From positions 3,810,869 through 3,874,868 of the forward strand of contig NZ_KI911563.1 of the NCBI RefSeq assembly GCF_000515335.1: 64,000 nt of DNA, read 5' to 3'. The position numbers and the translations under genes are program-made. How positions within the stretch are numbered: position 1 is the first letter of the stretch; each line of letters opens with the position of its first letter. A model generated the notes under the pieces. The model saw nothing but the letters and a program-made list of their open reading frames with translations. It was not told the origin of the DNA and searched no databases. This DNA comes from Cohnella panacarvi Gsoil 349 (GTDB taxonomy: Bacteria > Bacillota > Bacilli > Paenibacillales > Paenibacillaceae). Below are positions 17,195 through 25,800 of the stretch, in pieces.

Positions 17195-20100
17195 ATGAAA
17201 CAAGTTTTTAGATTCTGTCTCGTCGTCCTTCTCGTCGTTTCGATCGTGCCCATGAATGTCCTAGCCGCACCAAACGAAGAGGGCGGGATAGGCGACTATG
17301 ATCTCAATTTAATCGACAACGGCGCATTTGACGCGATTCCGGAGCTGCCGGGATCGATCGGAGCGTGGGATACATGGTTATCGGAGGATGAAACCGAAAT
17401 TGCCGCGTCACCTGACCTTTCGACTAACACCGTGCTCAAAATTCACACGGACGATATTCCCGTCAAATGGGGAGTATCCGAAGCTCACCAATGGATCGAC
17501 AACGTCGTGCCGGGGCAGCTTTTCAAATTTACTGCCGACGTATTCTTCGAATCCGCCGAAAATTCGTTAGTGACGATGCGGATCGATTTCTTCGATGACA
17601 CGCTTGATAAGAGCAACCCGAATTTGGAAGAGGCCTATATTACTCATATATATAAGGATTTCTTCGAAGTAAACGATGGATTCGAAAAGGCGGAAATTAC
17701 CGGAACCGTGCCGAAGGGAACTCGTTACGTCAAAGTCGAGTTTGATATTAAGGCGTACGAAGCGAACGCCAAAGGAACGGCGTATTTCGATAACGCATTA
17801 TTGGTCTATCAATGGGCGCCGACGAATCTTAGAACGACGAACCGAACGGAGACTTCCATCACCATGGAATGGGACAAGCCTCTCTACGGCGACGGATATG
17901 CCTACGAGGTATACCGGTTGACGGAAGCCGGGGAAGTAGCGCTGGCAGAGACGGAGAATACCTCGTTCACTTGGACGGATGCGAATCCGCCGACGAGTCC
18001 GATCGACGCGGTCGCGGCATATTCGTTCTATGTGAAGGCGAAGCTGGACGCGGCTATTTCTTGGCCTAGCAACAAGCTCCGTGCCGCAACGCAGAAGCCC
18101 GCGAATGCGGTAACGATCATGCCGCTCGGCGACTCTCTTACGGAAGGATATACTTCTGGAGTCCCCAGCCCGGGCGGTTACCGGGGGGCGCTCTGGGAAT
18201 TGCTCCAATCTAGTCACCCGAACGCGCTGTTCGTCGGTTCTCTGAGGGAGAATCCGTCGTCGGTCGCGAATTTCGATCCGGATCACGAAGGCCACCCCGG
18301 ACATAGAGCGATTCAGATTGCCGAGTTGGTTGACAGTCAGATCGCAGCCTATGTCCCCGATTACGTGCTGCTCATGTCCGGGACGAACGATATGTGGGAC
18401 AGCGACAACGAAGCGGCTTTCTACATGAAGGTAACGCTGGAGAATATAGCGGATAGTCTTCCGGACACGTACGTCATCGTGTCCTCCATCCCCGATATCT
18501 ATTTGAACGACCCGCCGCTCCGGGCGCGCATCGTGCAATACAACAATGAGCTGGCCGAAACCGTAGCGGCTTTGAAGGCGGCAGGCAAGAAGATCGGTTT
18601 CATAGACATCAACGCCATGCTGAAGGAATCCTACTTCACTTATCCGGACAGCGACTATTTCCATCCTGACGCCAGCGGCTACAACGTCATGGCGGAGGTT
18701 TGGCACGACGCTCTCGATGCGGCCATCGACACGGGCGACGTCTCCGGAAGGTTCCCGTCGAATCCGGTATTGAACGATCCCGTGCTCATCGCAGACAACA
18801 CGGCAATCCAATTGACATGGCAAGAAGCGTATGACAATGTCGGCGTTGACCGCTATAAGATCTTTATGAACGACGAGGAGAAAATGAGCGTTACCGGTTC
18901 TACCTACGGAATCGTATCGAACCTGGCGCCTTCGATGGTCTATTCCTTCTCCGTCGCGGCCGTTGACAAGGCCGGTAACGAGACCGTCAGCAACAAGGTG
19001 AGTATCGCGACGCCGGCCGTGTCCGACGACACTCCTCCAACGCCGCCATCGGATCTGAGAGAGACCGGCGTTTCGTATAATGGCGTCACGCTTTCATGGC
19101 TCCCAGGAACAGACGATGTCGGAATCGGCGAGTATATGATCAGATACGGCGGTTCCTCCGCCAGCGTCACCGATATCGTATACGGAACCGATAGAATGAA
19201 GGCCGAGGTTACCGGTTTATTACCGGAGACGCGTTACGACTTCGATGTGTTCTCCATCGATCTTTCCGGGAACGAATCGGAAACCAGCGCTGCAATCTCG
19301 GTTGAGACCTTGGCCGCGCCGCCGTCCGATCTGCGCGTCTCGGAGAAGACGACAACCAGCGCCACCTTGTCATGGAACGCGGCGACGGATAAGGATGGAG
19401 TCCTAGCATACCGGATATACAAAGACGGATCGCGCATTGCGGAGACGGATCAAACCTCCTTCGCCATCGAGGCGTTAACGCCGGGACAGACGTATAAGTT
19501 CGAAGTAACGGCAGTGGACAGGAACGATATCGAGACGCTTCGGTCAGCCGAACTAACCGTGCGGATGGAGCTTAGAGCCCCGATAGGCTTGGCCATGACC
19601 GCGAATACGGTTCATTCGATCGACATTCGGTGGTCGCCGGTAAGCGGAGCTTCCGGCTACGATGTGTACATGAACGGGACTCGGGTAGCGACGACGACCG
19701 AACCGACCTATCGCGCGGGAGGCTTGAAACCGGACACCTCGTATTCCTTTGCCGTCCAATCTCTATTCGGGGAAGGACTTACATCCGAGCTCAGCGTTAC
19801 GGTCGAGATGAAAACCGAGAAATTACCGCCTGCGCCTATGTTCGGAGGAGGCGGAGGAGGCGGAGGAGCTCCTCTTGCCGATAGGAATACGAAATACGAA
19901 ACGACGGATAAGGGCATTAAATTGACTCATTCGCCGAATGAATTGGAGTCGTTGAGGTCGTTGAACGGTTCGGATGCGCGGTGGGCGATCGACATTCCGT
20001 CCGGCAAACCCTTCGATTTGCTGGAGCTGAGGTTGGACGGCGTTCTGTTGAAGCTTGCCGCCGACAAGAAGAAGCCGGTTGTGGTTCGGATGGGCAGTCT

Positions 20101-21013
20101 AGTCCTGGAGCTTACGCCGGGTTGGCTGAATGTCGCGGACAAAGACAAAGTGACGTTCACGATCGTCAAGAAGTCTTTAGAAGGAAATCAAGCTTCCATC
20201 CGTCAAGCGCTGAGACCGTTATCGGATGCTTACGATTTCACGGTTCAACGTAACGGCGCGGAAGCGGCCGAATTTATCAAACCGGTCCGGCTAAGCCTAT
20301 CGACCAAGGAGAAACCGGATTCGGATCTTACGGGAATTTATGTTTGGGACGATACGAACGGCGTATGGAACGATCTTGGCGGAACGGTCGATGCCGACGG
20401 GAACGTAGCGCTCGAACTGTCCCGCTTCTCGGAATATGCCGTCTTCGCCAAAGTGAAGACTTTCGCGGACATTGCGAATCATTGGGCAAGGAAGGAAATC
20501 GAATCGCTGGCGGCCAGACAGATCGTCAGCGGCGTGACGAGCGACCGATTCCATCCGTCGGGCGAAGTCACGAGAGCCGAGTTCGCGGCCATGCTCGCCC
20601 GGGCATTCCATCTTAAACCGCCTGCCGAAAGACCTCCTTTCGATGATCTGAAGGAAGGAAGCTGGTACTTTGACTCTATCTCTGCGGCATACGAAGCCGG
20701 ATGGATTCAAGGAGTCGGCGGCGGACGGTTCGCTCCGGCCAACCGAATCACGCGCGAAGAGATGGCGGTCATGATATGGAAGGCGTACGCGTCCGCTAAA
20801 GCAGGGGCCGCCGGTCAGAACGATCCCGCCGGCAAGCTTCCGTTCGTCGATGCTGCCGAGATCAGCGAATGGGCGCTCGGGTCCGTAAGCAACGCAACCG
20901 CGCAAGGACTGATTTACGGGATGAACGGCAGCTTCAAGCCCGATCTATACGCCGATCGCGCGCAAGCGGCGGTCATGATTAGCCGGCTTCTCGATCAGAC
21001 CGATAAGCGCTAA
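17195..21013 (+). CDS. Secreted SGNH-hydrolase / FN3 / SLH surface protein
   Basis: 1272 aa. Signal peptide (residues 1-24, ending VLAA). Residues about 30-200 look like a carbohydrate-binding jelly roll, then one FN3 domain. An SGNH/GDSL hydrolase spans about 305-520 with Ser314 in PLGDSLTEG, Asn398 in GTND and Asp487/His490 in DYFHPDASGY. Four more FN3 domains (about 530-880), a nine-Gly stretch near 885, a region of about 190 residues and three SLH motifs from about 1089 follow, so it is bound to cell-wall polymer. The ATG at 17195 has AAAGGAG; the frame open to 17087 is unsupported. An SGNH esterase fits deacylation of the acylated polymer made by this locus (inference). Confidence 0.88.
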   Translation: MKQVFRFCLVVLLVVSIVPMNVLAAPNEEGGIGDYDLNLIDNGAFDAIPELPGSIGAWDTWLSEDETEIAASPDLSTNTVLKIHTDDIPVKWGVSEAHQWIDNVVPGQLFKFTADVFFESAENSLVTMRIDFFDDTLDKSNPNLEEAYITHIYKDFFEVNDGFEKAEITGTVPKGTRYVKVEFDIKAYEANAKGTAYFDNALLVYQWAPTNLRTTNRTETSITMEWDKPLYGDGYAYEVYRLTEAGEVALAETENTSFTWTDANPPTSPIDAVAAYSFYVKAKLDAAISWPSNKLRAATQKPANAVTIMPLGDSLTEGYTSGVPSPGGYRGALWELLQSSHPNALFVGSLRENPSSVANFDPDHEGHPGHRAIQIAELVDSQIAAYVPDYVLLMSGTNDMWDSDNEAAFYMKVTLENIADSLPDTYVIVSSIPDIYLNDPPLRARIVQYNNELAETVAALKAAGKKIGFIDINAMLKESYFTYPDSDYFHPDASGYNVMAEVWHDALDAAIDTGDVSGRFPSNPVLNDPVLIADNTAIQLTWQEAYDNVGVDRYKIFMNDEEKMSVTGSTYGIVSNLAPSMVYSFSVAAVDKAGNETVSNKVSIATPAVSDDTPPTPPSDLRETGVSYNGVTLSWLPGTDDVGIGEYMIRYGGSSASVTDIVYGTDRMKAEVTGLLPETRYDFDVFSIDLSGNESETSAAISVETLAAPPSDLRVSEKTTTSATLSWNAATDKDGVLAYRIYKDGSRIAETDQTSFAIEALTPGQTYKFEVTAVDRNDIETLRSAELTVRMELRAPIGLAMTANTVHSIDIRWSPVSGASGYDVYMNGTRVATTTEPTYRAGGLKPDTSYSFAVQSLFGEGLTSELSVTVEMKTEKLPPAPMFGGGGGGGGAPLADRNTKYETTDKGIKLTHSPNELESLRSLNGSDARWAIDIPSGKPFDLLELRLDGVLLKLAADKKKPVVVRMGSLVLELTPGWLNVADKDKVTFTIVKKSLEGNQASIRQALRPLSDAYDFTVQRNGAEAAEFIKPVRLSLSTKEKPDSDLTGIYVWDDTNGVWNDLGGTVDADGNVALELSRFSEYAVFAKVKTFADIANHWARKEIESLAARQIVSGVTSDRFHPSGEVTRAEFAAMLARAFHLKPPAERPPFDDLKEGSWYFDSISAAYEAGWIQGVGGGRFAPANRITREEMAVMIWKAYASAKAGAAGQNDPAGKLPFVDAAEISEWALGSVSNATAQGLIYGMNGSFKPDLYADRAQAAVMISRLLDQTDKR

Positions 21014-21031
21014 TTCTTAGAAGAACGACAA

Positions 21032-21072
21032 TGAAACGCACCTTATCCGATTGAAGGATAAGGTGCGTTTCA
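21032..21072. terminator. 17-bp perfect stem terminator between convergent genes
   Basis: Arms 21032-21048 and 21056-21072 are perfectly complementary around a 7-base loop. It follows the SLH gene. The stop codon of the minus-strand peptidase gene (21072-21070) is inside the right arm. Confidence 0.75.
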
Positions 21073-21537
21073 GTTCGTTCTATAGAAAGAATAATGGACC
21101 CACTTTCGTAACCAGAAGGACAGGAAGGGAAACCGAATCATTACGCTTCCCCAGAGGGCCATTCCTCGTCCGGCAGAGGCAATCCTGTTCGTGCCGACCC
21201 TCTTGGGCTTTCGTTCGATACTCCATAGTTTACCGACGATCCGATCGAATGCGACAGGATGGTCGGGGTACAGATTCGTGTCGCCTTTGCAAGTGTACGT
21301 TCTGCCGGACGGGCTTTCCGAGATGCCGACGAGCCGATGGCCGACCAAGTGTCCTTCTTGGTCGCAGAATAGGAGGATATCGCCCAGGATTAATTCCCGC
21401 TCATGAGCGGGGATGAAGAGACATTCGTCTTGAGGTCGAATGGTCGGGTACATGCTGTACCCGGCAGACGGGATAATAACCGAACCGCAAGACGACATCA
21501 GCTTCTTCGCAACGGTTAACGGGGGACTAGGCGACAT
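21070..21537 (-). CDS. S24/S26-type serine peptidase, SipW-like, without N-terminal anchor
   Basis: 155 aa. IIPSAGYSMYPTI holds the catalytic Ser at about residue 28; GDILLF and GHLVGHRLV supply a His near residue 67, and CKGDTN an Asp near 86. Thus it resembles the Ser/His/Asp (ER-type, SipW) branch of signal peptidase I rather than the Ser/Lys branch. The N-terminal membrane anchor of real signal peptidases is missing; only a hydrophobic patch near the C-terminus could contact a membrane. It overlaps the PqqD-like gene by 11 bases and ends the six-gene peptide operon. I infer that it may remove the leader of the 30-residue peptide, replacing the B2 protease of lasso systems; no direct evidence. 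Confidence 0.8.
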   Translation of the reverse strand: MSPSPPLTVAKKLMSSCGSVIIPSAGYSMYPTIRPQDECLFIPAHERELILGDILLFCDQEGHLVGHRLVGISESPSGRTYTCKGDTNLYPDHPVAFDRIVGKLWSIERKPKRVGTNRIASAGRGMALWGSVMIRFPFLSFWLRKWVHYSFYRTN

Positions 21538-21787
21538 TCTCGATCAGTCCGCATTGGACAAGCTGATCCGCGAAGACGAGAATGTCATTCTTGGCTTGCT
21601 CCTCGGAGATGCCGTATTCGCCGCACATCGCTTGCACCAGCGTCTCCAACGTATCGCCTGCCTGTATGCGGCTGTATATCCATCCGCCGACTTCATTCAA
21701 CTTGGTGATCAAGTATTTTTCCGAGTCCAATACGACCCACTCGCCTTCCATCTCGACGGCTTCCATATGTTCAGCGCATTTCCACAT
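21527..21787 (-). CDS. PqqD-family RiPP recognition element protein
   Basis: 86 aa, the size and pattern of stand-alone PqqD-like proteins (lasso B1 type) that bind precursor leaders. It shows the three-stranded N-terminal part (WVVLDSEKYLITKLNEVG), then GGWIYSRIQAGDTLETLVQAM and a C-terminal winged-helix segment ISEEQAKNDILVFADQLVQCG, as in family members. The start overlaps the kinase stop (TAATG) and its end overlaps the peptidase start, so all three are co-translated. By family it should bind the leader of the peptide encoded at 22660-22752, whose Y5, P8 and V10 are the positions recognised in lasso leaders. Confidence 0.87.
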   Translation of the reverse strand: MWKCAEHMEAVEMEGEWVVLDSEKYLITKLNEVGGWIYSRIQAGDTLETLVQAMCGEYGISEEQAKNDILVFADQLVQCGLIENVA

Positions 21788-22578
21788 TAAGAGATCCTCT
21801 CCCAGAACAGATCGTTTTTTTGGAATTTCAAGTTATAGGCGGCTACCTGCAGCGTCAGCGTACGGCACATGCCCAGCACTTTGCGCGTTTCCGCGGGGTC
21901 ATGCGCCCAGTAGAAGATTTTGTCCATCAGCCGGAAAACCGTCTCCGCTTGCGAGATTCGGCTCCGTTCGATCTGCGGCGATTGCTCCAGAAGGTGAATG
22001 GCCGCCAAAGGCCGGCTTTCCTTCTCGTAATTCGTCGTAGAATCGCTTCGGAACGGCGAGTCGTAGGCGACGACCCGATCTGGTTCGATCTTGATCAACG
22101 TCGCTTCGTCCGACAGAACCTCTCTAGGCCGCGAGAGCATGGCGACCGTGGATTTACCGGCTCCGGACGGCCCGGCGAACAAGTAAGCCTTATTGCCGTT
22201 GACGACGCAAGAGGAGTGAATCAGCAAGCCCCAGCCGGAATGAACGATGAACGCGCTGTAGATGGTCATCAGGGCATGCTTAAGAGCCAGATCATCGTGG
22301 ACTTGAAGCTCTACTTGCCGGTAATCGGGCAGCGACCGAATCATGAAGTCGTCCCGCGCATAGATCAGGACGCCGTCTTGCTGGCTGATATCGACGTGGT
22401 AATCTTCCAGGGGAACGCCGTATCCTTTGCGAATGTTCATGTACAGATCCGGCGTATTGCCGTCCCACTGCTCCCGGGGAATGACTTTGAATTGATCGTG
22501 TATCCAGCTATGTACGGATAAGTCATCCGTGTTAACGAGAACGTAATGATCGCCGATTTGGATTTTACTGATGTGCAT
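21787..22578 (-). CDS. HprK-like serine kinase (RiPP-associated)
   Basis: 263 aa, related to the C-terminal kinase domain of HPr kinase/phosphorylase but without the N-terminal HprK domain. The P-loop GPSGAGKS lies at about residues 136-143, with LLIHSSCVV before it and LSDEATLI after it, the order seen in HprK-like kinases. Relatives in paeninodin-type lasso clusters phosphorylate a Ser of the precursor. The present precursor has a single Ser (residue 23), in its C-terminal core, which is the obvious candidate target. The gene follows the peptide gene after a small hairpin and overlaps the PqqD gene. HPr itself is an unlikely substrate because no PTS context is seen. Confidence 0.83.
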   Translation of the reverse strand: MHISKIQIGDHYVLVNTDDLSVHSWIHDQFKVIPREQWDGNTPDLYMNIRKGYGVPLEDYHVDISQQDGVLIYARDDFMIRSLPDYRQVELQVHDDLALKHALMTIYSAFIVHSGWGLLIHSSCVVNGNKAYLFAGPSGAGKSTVAMLSRPREVLSDEATLIKIEPDRVVAYDSPFRSDSTTNYEKESRPLAAIHLLEQSPQIERSRISQAETVFRLMDKIFYWAHDPAETRKVLGMCRTLTLQVAAYNLKFQKNDLFWERIS

Positions 22579-22616
22579 AGTAAGCTCACTTTCCCTTTCG
22601 TTGATTGTACAAACAA

Positions 22617-22634
22617 GGGGCGCTGGTGCGCCCC
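22617..22634 (-). terminator. Hairpin after the peptide gene (partial terminator or stabiliser)
   Basis: GGGGCGC, loop of 4, GCGCCCC, followed on the minus strand by TTGTTTGT. It sits 26 bases after the peptide stop and before the kinase gene, a place where RiPP operons often raise the precursor-to-enzyme transcript ratio. Confidence 0.55.
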
Positions 22635-22659
22635 TGCTTGCGGTTCTAATGGTAAATGA

Positions 22660-22752
22660 TTAGTGATGAGGCCATCTAGGTCTGGATTGTCTCGTTTCGA
22701 AAGCGAATGGGCGTTGCTCGATAACGGCCGGAGCGGCATAAGCTTTTTTCAT
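22660..22752 (-). CDS. 30-residue lasso-like RiPP precursor peptide (novel)
   Basis: Short gene read directly from the minus strand: 30 codons ending TAA. AAAGGAGGTG lies 9 bases before the ATG and overlaps the stop of the ABC transporter gene, strong support for translation. The peptide starts MKKAYAAPAV: Y5, P8 and V10 match the lasso leader pattern YxxPxL, and T20 falls exactly 15 residues after Y5, the conserved -2 Thr. By that register the leader ends at R21 and the core is QSRPRWPHH. It lacks the core-1 Gly and the ring-forming Asp/Glu of lasso peptides, so a lasso fold is not possible. The core is basic and rich in Pro, Trp and His. Ser23 is the only hydroxyl residue in the core and the likely kinase target (inference). 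Confidence 0.8.
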   Translation of the reverse strand: MKKAYAAPAVIEQRPFAFETRQSRPRWPHH

Positions 22753-22760
22753 ATGTATAT

Positions 22761-24551
22761 TCACCTCCTTTCATAGAGTCTGGCGTATAAGCCGTTCTGA
22801 CGAAGCAGTTCGTCGTGCGTGTCTTGCTCCGCGATCTTGCCTTGACTCATGACGATAATCCGATCGACGTCGCTAATGGCGGACAGACGATGAGTAATCA
22901 TGATGACGGTCCGATTCTTCATGAGACGGGTCAAGGCCTCTTGGACCGCCGACTCCGATTCCGCATCCAAGGAAGACGTCGCTTCGTCGAGCAATAGAAT
23001 CGGAGCGTTCTTCAGGATCGCGCGGGCGATCGTGATGCGTTGTCTTTGGCCGCCCGATAGATCGCCTCCGCGTTCGCCGATTGGCGTGTCGTAACGATCC
23101 GGTAACGCCATGATGAACGGGTGAGCGTTGGCGTCACGGGCAGCTTGCTCGATTTCCTCGTCGGTCGCGTCGGGACGTCCTCCCGCGATATTGTCGCGAA
23201 TCGTCCCGGCGAACAGATACGGCTCCTGCGGAACGTAGGAAATATAGCTTCGCCATACATCCGGATCGGTGAAACCAAGGCGATGTCCGTCGAACTGGAT
23301 GCTTCCCTCCGACGGATGCTGCAAGCCCGTCAGAAGCTGGAACAAGGTACTCTTCCCGGAGCCGTTCGGTCCGACGAGCGCAACCGTCTTTCCCGCGGGA
23401 ATGAACAGGTCGATGCCGTTAATCGCCTTTTGGCCGCCTTCATAAGAGAAGGATAGTTGCTCGATGCGGATACCCTCCGTTAAAGAAGCGGACGGGAGGT
23501 ACGCGGGCATATTCGTCCTGTCCGGCTTCGTGTCCAAGACGTTCCAAATCCGCTCCACCGACGCGAGCGAACGTTGAAGTCCGCCCCATTGCCTGGCAAT
23601 GCCGGAGAAAGGATAGACGATATATTGCATGAGCGTTACGAAAGCGAACAACGATCCGATGGAGATTTGACCGATGGCGACCAAGTAGGCTCCGAGTCCG
23701 AGGCTGATAAAGAAGGAAGCCAACGACAACGTGCTCGAACCGGCTTGCAACCAGCCCATGAGCCTTGCTTCCTTGCGCTCCAACGTCAGTACATCGTTGG
23801 CGAATGCTTCATATTTCGCGGCAAGCCTCCGCTCCATGGCGAATACCCGCATCACGGTGAAGCCGGAAAATACGTCGTGGAGATACGCGTTAATTTTGCC
23901 GAATTGCGCTTGAAGGAGCTTGCCGTTATCCCGCACCAATTTGCCGTATATGCCGCCTATCAGGAGCGCAGCGGGCCCGATCAGCATGCAGACCAGAGCG
24001 AACTGCCAGTGAATGACGACCAAGTAGGCGAAAGCGGCGGCGGCGAGCAGCGGCATTCGGACCAAGTTCAGCAGATTCGATCCCAGCGCGCCTTCGACCC
24101 CGTTAATGTCCAACGTGAGCCGGGACACGAGCTCTCCGGAGTGGTGCGCCGAGAAGAAACGGGTCGGCAATCGAAGCATATGTCCGAACAACGTCGTCTT
24201 TAAGTCTCTCTTGATTCGGTTCACGGTCTCGGATTGCAATATCGCCTCGTAGAATTCCGCGATGAAGCTTAAGAAGACGATGCAAGCGCCTAGTACCATC
24301 AGCCAAGCGATTCGCCCGGCCTCTCCCGCGATCGCGGCATCCGCCGCCTGGCTCATGAACCATGTAAAGAACAGAGTCAGTCCGATATCGAACAAGAGCA
24401 GCGCGGCTAACGCCGAATAGATGCCGCGATATTGGATCACGTAGGGCAGCAGCCGAACGAACGGCTGTTTCATTTCGTCGAAGCCCAGGAACTTGCGGAG
24501 CCGGAATCCGATCGCCGCCGAGTTTCTTGCAATGCTGACGATGACGCGCAT
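22761..24551 (-). CDS. ABC transporter, fused permease and ATPase (peptide exporter)
   Basis: 596 aa: an exporter-type membrane domain with about six helices (residues 25-330), then an ATPase with Walker A GPNGSGKST, the signature LSGGQRQR and Walker B ILLLDEATS, ending in the H-loop ITHRLS. No N-terminal C39 peptidase domain, so it does not cleave a double-Gly leader. It follows the nucleotidyltransferase gene with its start next to that gene's stop, and the ribosome binding site of the peptide gene overlaps its own stop. It corresponds to the D transporter of lasso operons and most likely exports the processed peptide. Confidence 0.9.
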   Translation of the reverse strand: MRVIVSIARNSAAIGFRLRKFLGFDEMKQPFVRLLPYVIQYRGIYSALAALLLFDIGLTLFFTWFMSQAADAAIAGEAGRIAWLMVLGACIVFLSFIAEFYEAILQSETVNRIKRDLKTTLFGHMLRLPTRFFSAHHSGELVSRLTLDINGVEGALGSNLLNLVRMPLLAAAAFAYLVVIHWQFALVCMLIGPAALLIGGIYGKLVRDNGKLLQAQFGKINAYLHDVFSGFTVMRVFAMERRLAAKYEAFANDVLTLERKEARLMGWLQAGSSTLSLASFFISLGLGAYLVAIGQISIGSLFAFVTLMQYIVYPFSGIARQWGGLQRSLASVERIWNVLDTKPDRTNMPAYLPSASLTEGIRIEQLSFSYEGGQKAINGIDLFIPAGKTVALVGPNGSGKSTLFQLLTGLQHPSEGSIQFDGHRLGFTDPDVWRSYISYVPQEPYLFAGTIRDNIAGGRPDATDEEIEQAARDANAHPFIMALPDRYDTPIGERGGDLSGGQRQRITIARAILKNAPILLLDEATSSLDAESESAVQEALTRLMKNRTVIMITHRLSAISDVDRIIVMSQGKIAEQDTHDELLRQNGLYARLYERR

Positions 24552-24554
24552 AGG

Positions 24555-25667
24555 CTAGCTCCCTTGCATGCCGCCGAATAATTTGCGGAGACGCTGTTTA
24601 TATAGACGGTAGTAGACAAGAGCAAGCGAGCTTCGAGGTCCGCCGACGTCCACGCTATAGCGGGCGAGTTCCCGCGAAGGGAATATCAAGCGAACGATAT
24701 AGCCTAGACGGAAGCGCCAATTATCCATCGCGGCCATAATGAATAGCGTCTTCTTGATGGAATGGAAGCGAGGAGGCGCGCGATGATCGGGATTCAGTAC
24801 GTGATCCCGGGTCCAGAATCGGATTGTCGGCCGGAAAGTCAGCTTCATCTCCTCGTGCAGTTCGGGAAACAAGCCGTATACGACGGATAACGCCGCCCTG
24901 ACCCGATTGCGCGTGCCATCCGCAAGCGCCTGCCGCCAGACCTCGTCCATATCGATTCGTTCGCGATGGCATCGCAGGAGTTGATAGATATCCAGCGCAT
25001 GCTTCAGCGAATCCATCTGATGGCTGGCGCCGTGAAGACATAAGGAATAGAACGTATAGGTCGTTCCCAGCATCCGAACGTTCTCGTGGCCGGGAAGCCG
25101 TTCGGAGGTTTCCCATGCGGAATCCATCTTCATTCGGGAGGAACCGCCGGATGCCAAGCCCCAATGCAGCTCGACGGTTAAAGTCTCCGATGCGCCCTCC
25201 AGCGGTTTGCTCCATTCCAGGTGATAGTGGGTCGGGTCATGCTGATGCGCCGTCGAGTATCCCATCTTCACCGTACAGGCGATCGCTTCTTGTATTTGTT
25301 CGGGCTTGATCAGAAGATCGATATCCGAAGTGCCGCGGGCCGCGAAGTGACCGAAGAACCGTTCCGCCATCAACGTTCCCTTGAGCGGAATGACGGCTAT
25401 GCCGTTACTGTCGAATTCGCGAAGCAGATGCTCCGTCTCCCGCTTAATGAGTAAATTCTGAATATATAGCGCTTGATAGTTCCGCGTAAGCCGATCCCGG
25501 ACCGGCGGAGGGATTTGCGAAAGCCGCCCGCCGGACTTGAGAAGCGCGTAAACCTGAGCTCCAATCGCGGACCGCTCGATTACCGTCATCAACCCGGCAT
25601 AATCTTTCTCCGAATACCCTAAGTCTATTTGAGGATCGTAAAGGGCTTGCAGAAAACGAACGAGCAC
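24555..25667 (-). CDS. NTP_transf_5 family nucleotidyltransferase (RiPP-associated)
   Basis: 370 aa. IPLKGTLMAERFF followed by RGTSDIDLLI (Asp115 and Asp117 by my count) is the active-site pattern of the uncharacterised nucleotidyltransferase family PF14907, often found with PqqD and HprK-like proteins and in some lasso clusters. A catalytic domain of the pol-beta type that transfers NMP is implied, but no substrate is known. The start is probably GTG at 25667, with TAGGAG about 11 bases upstream. It is the first gene of the peptide operon and lies 36 bases from the -10 of an operator-bearing promoter. Confidence 0.83.
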   Translation of the reverse strand: MLVRFLQALYDPQIDLGYSEKDYAGLMTVIERSAIGAQVYALLKSGGRLSQIPPPVRDRLTRNYQALYIQNLLIKRETEHLLREFDSNGIAVIPLKGTLMAERFFGHFAARGTSDIDLLIKPEQIQEAIACTVKMGYSTAHQHDPTHYHLEWSKPLEGASETLTVELHWGLASGGSSRMKMDSAWETSERLPGHENVRMLGTTYTFYSLCLHGASHQMDSLKHALDIYQLLRCHRERIDMDEVWRQALADGTRNRVRAALSVVYGLFPELHEEMKLTFRPTIRFWTRDHVLNPDHRAPPRFHSIKKTLFIMAAMDNWRFRLGYIVRLIFPSRELARYSVDVGGPRSSLALVYYRLYKQRLRKLFGGMQGS

Positions 25668-25702
25668 GGCTTCCCAACTCCTAACAAGAACTTTCTACAC
25701 AC

Positions 25703-25731
25703 ACTTTAAGATACAATTTGTATCATGTCAA
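25703..25731 (-). promoter_or_regulatory. Promoter with spacer-embedded operator (copy 3), peptide operon
   Basis: Minus strand: TTGACA (25731-25726), 17-bp spacer with the perfect palindrome GATACAATTTGTATC (25710-25724), -10 TAAAGT (25708-25703). Divergent from copy 4, about 70 bp away. Confidence 0.78.
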
Positions 25732-25800
25732 GCGTTATCTGACACATTTTGTATATTTTTATTTTACATAGCCGCCCATCGAAAAGTGAAAACAAAACCC

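Noticed and set aside
21070..25667. Calling the peptide operon a lasso peptide cluster
   Set aside because: No cyclase, no B2 protease, no Gly/Ala/Ser/Cys at core position 1 by the leader register and no Asp/Glu for ring closure.
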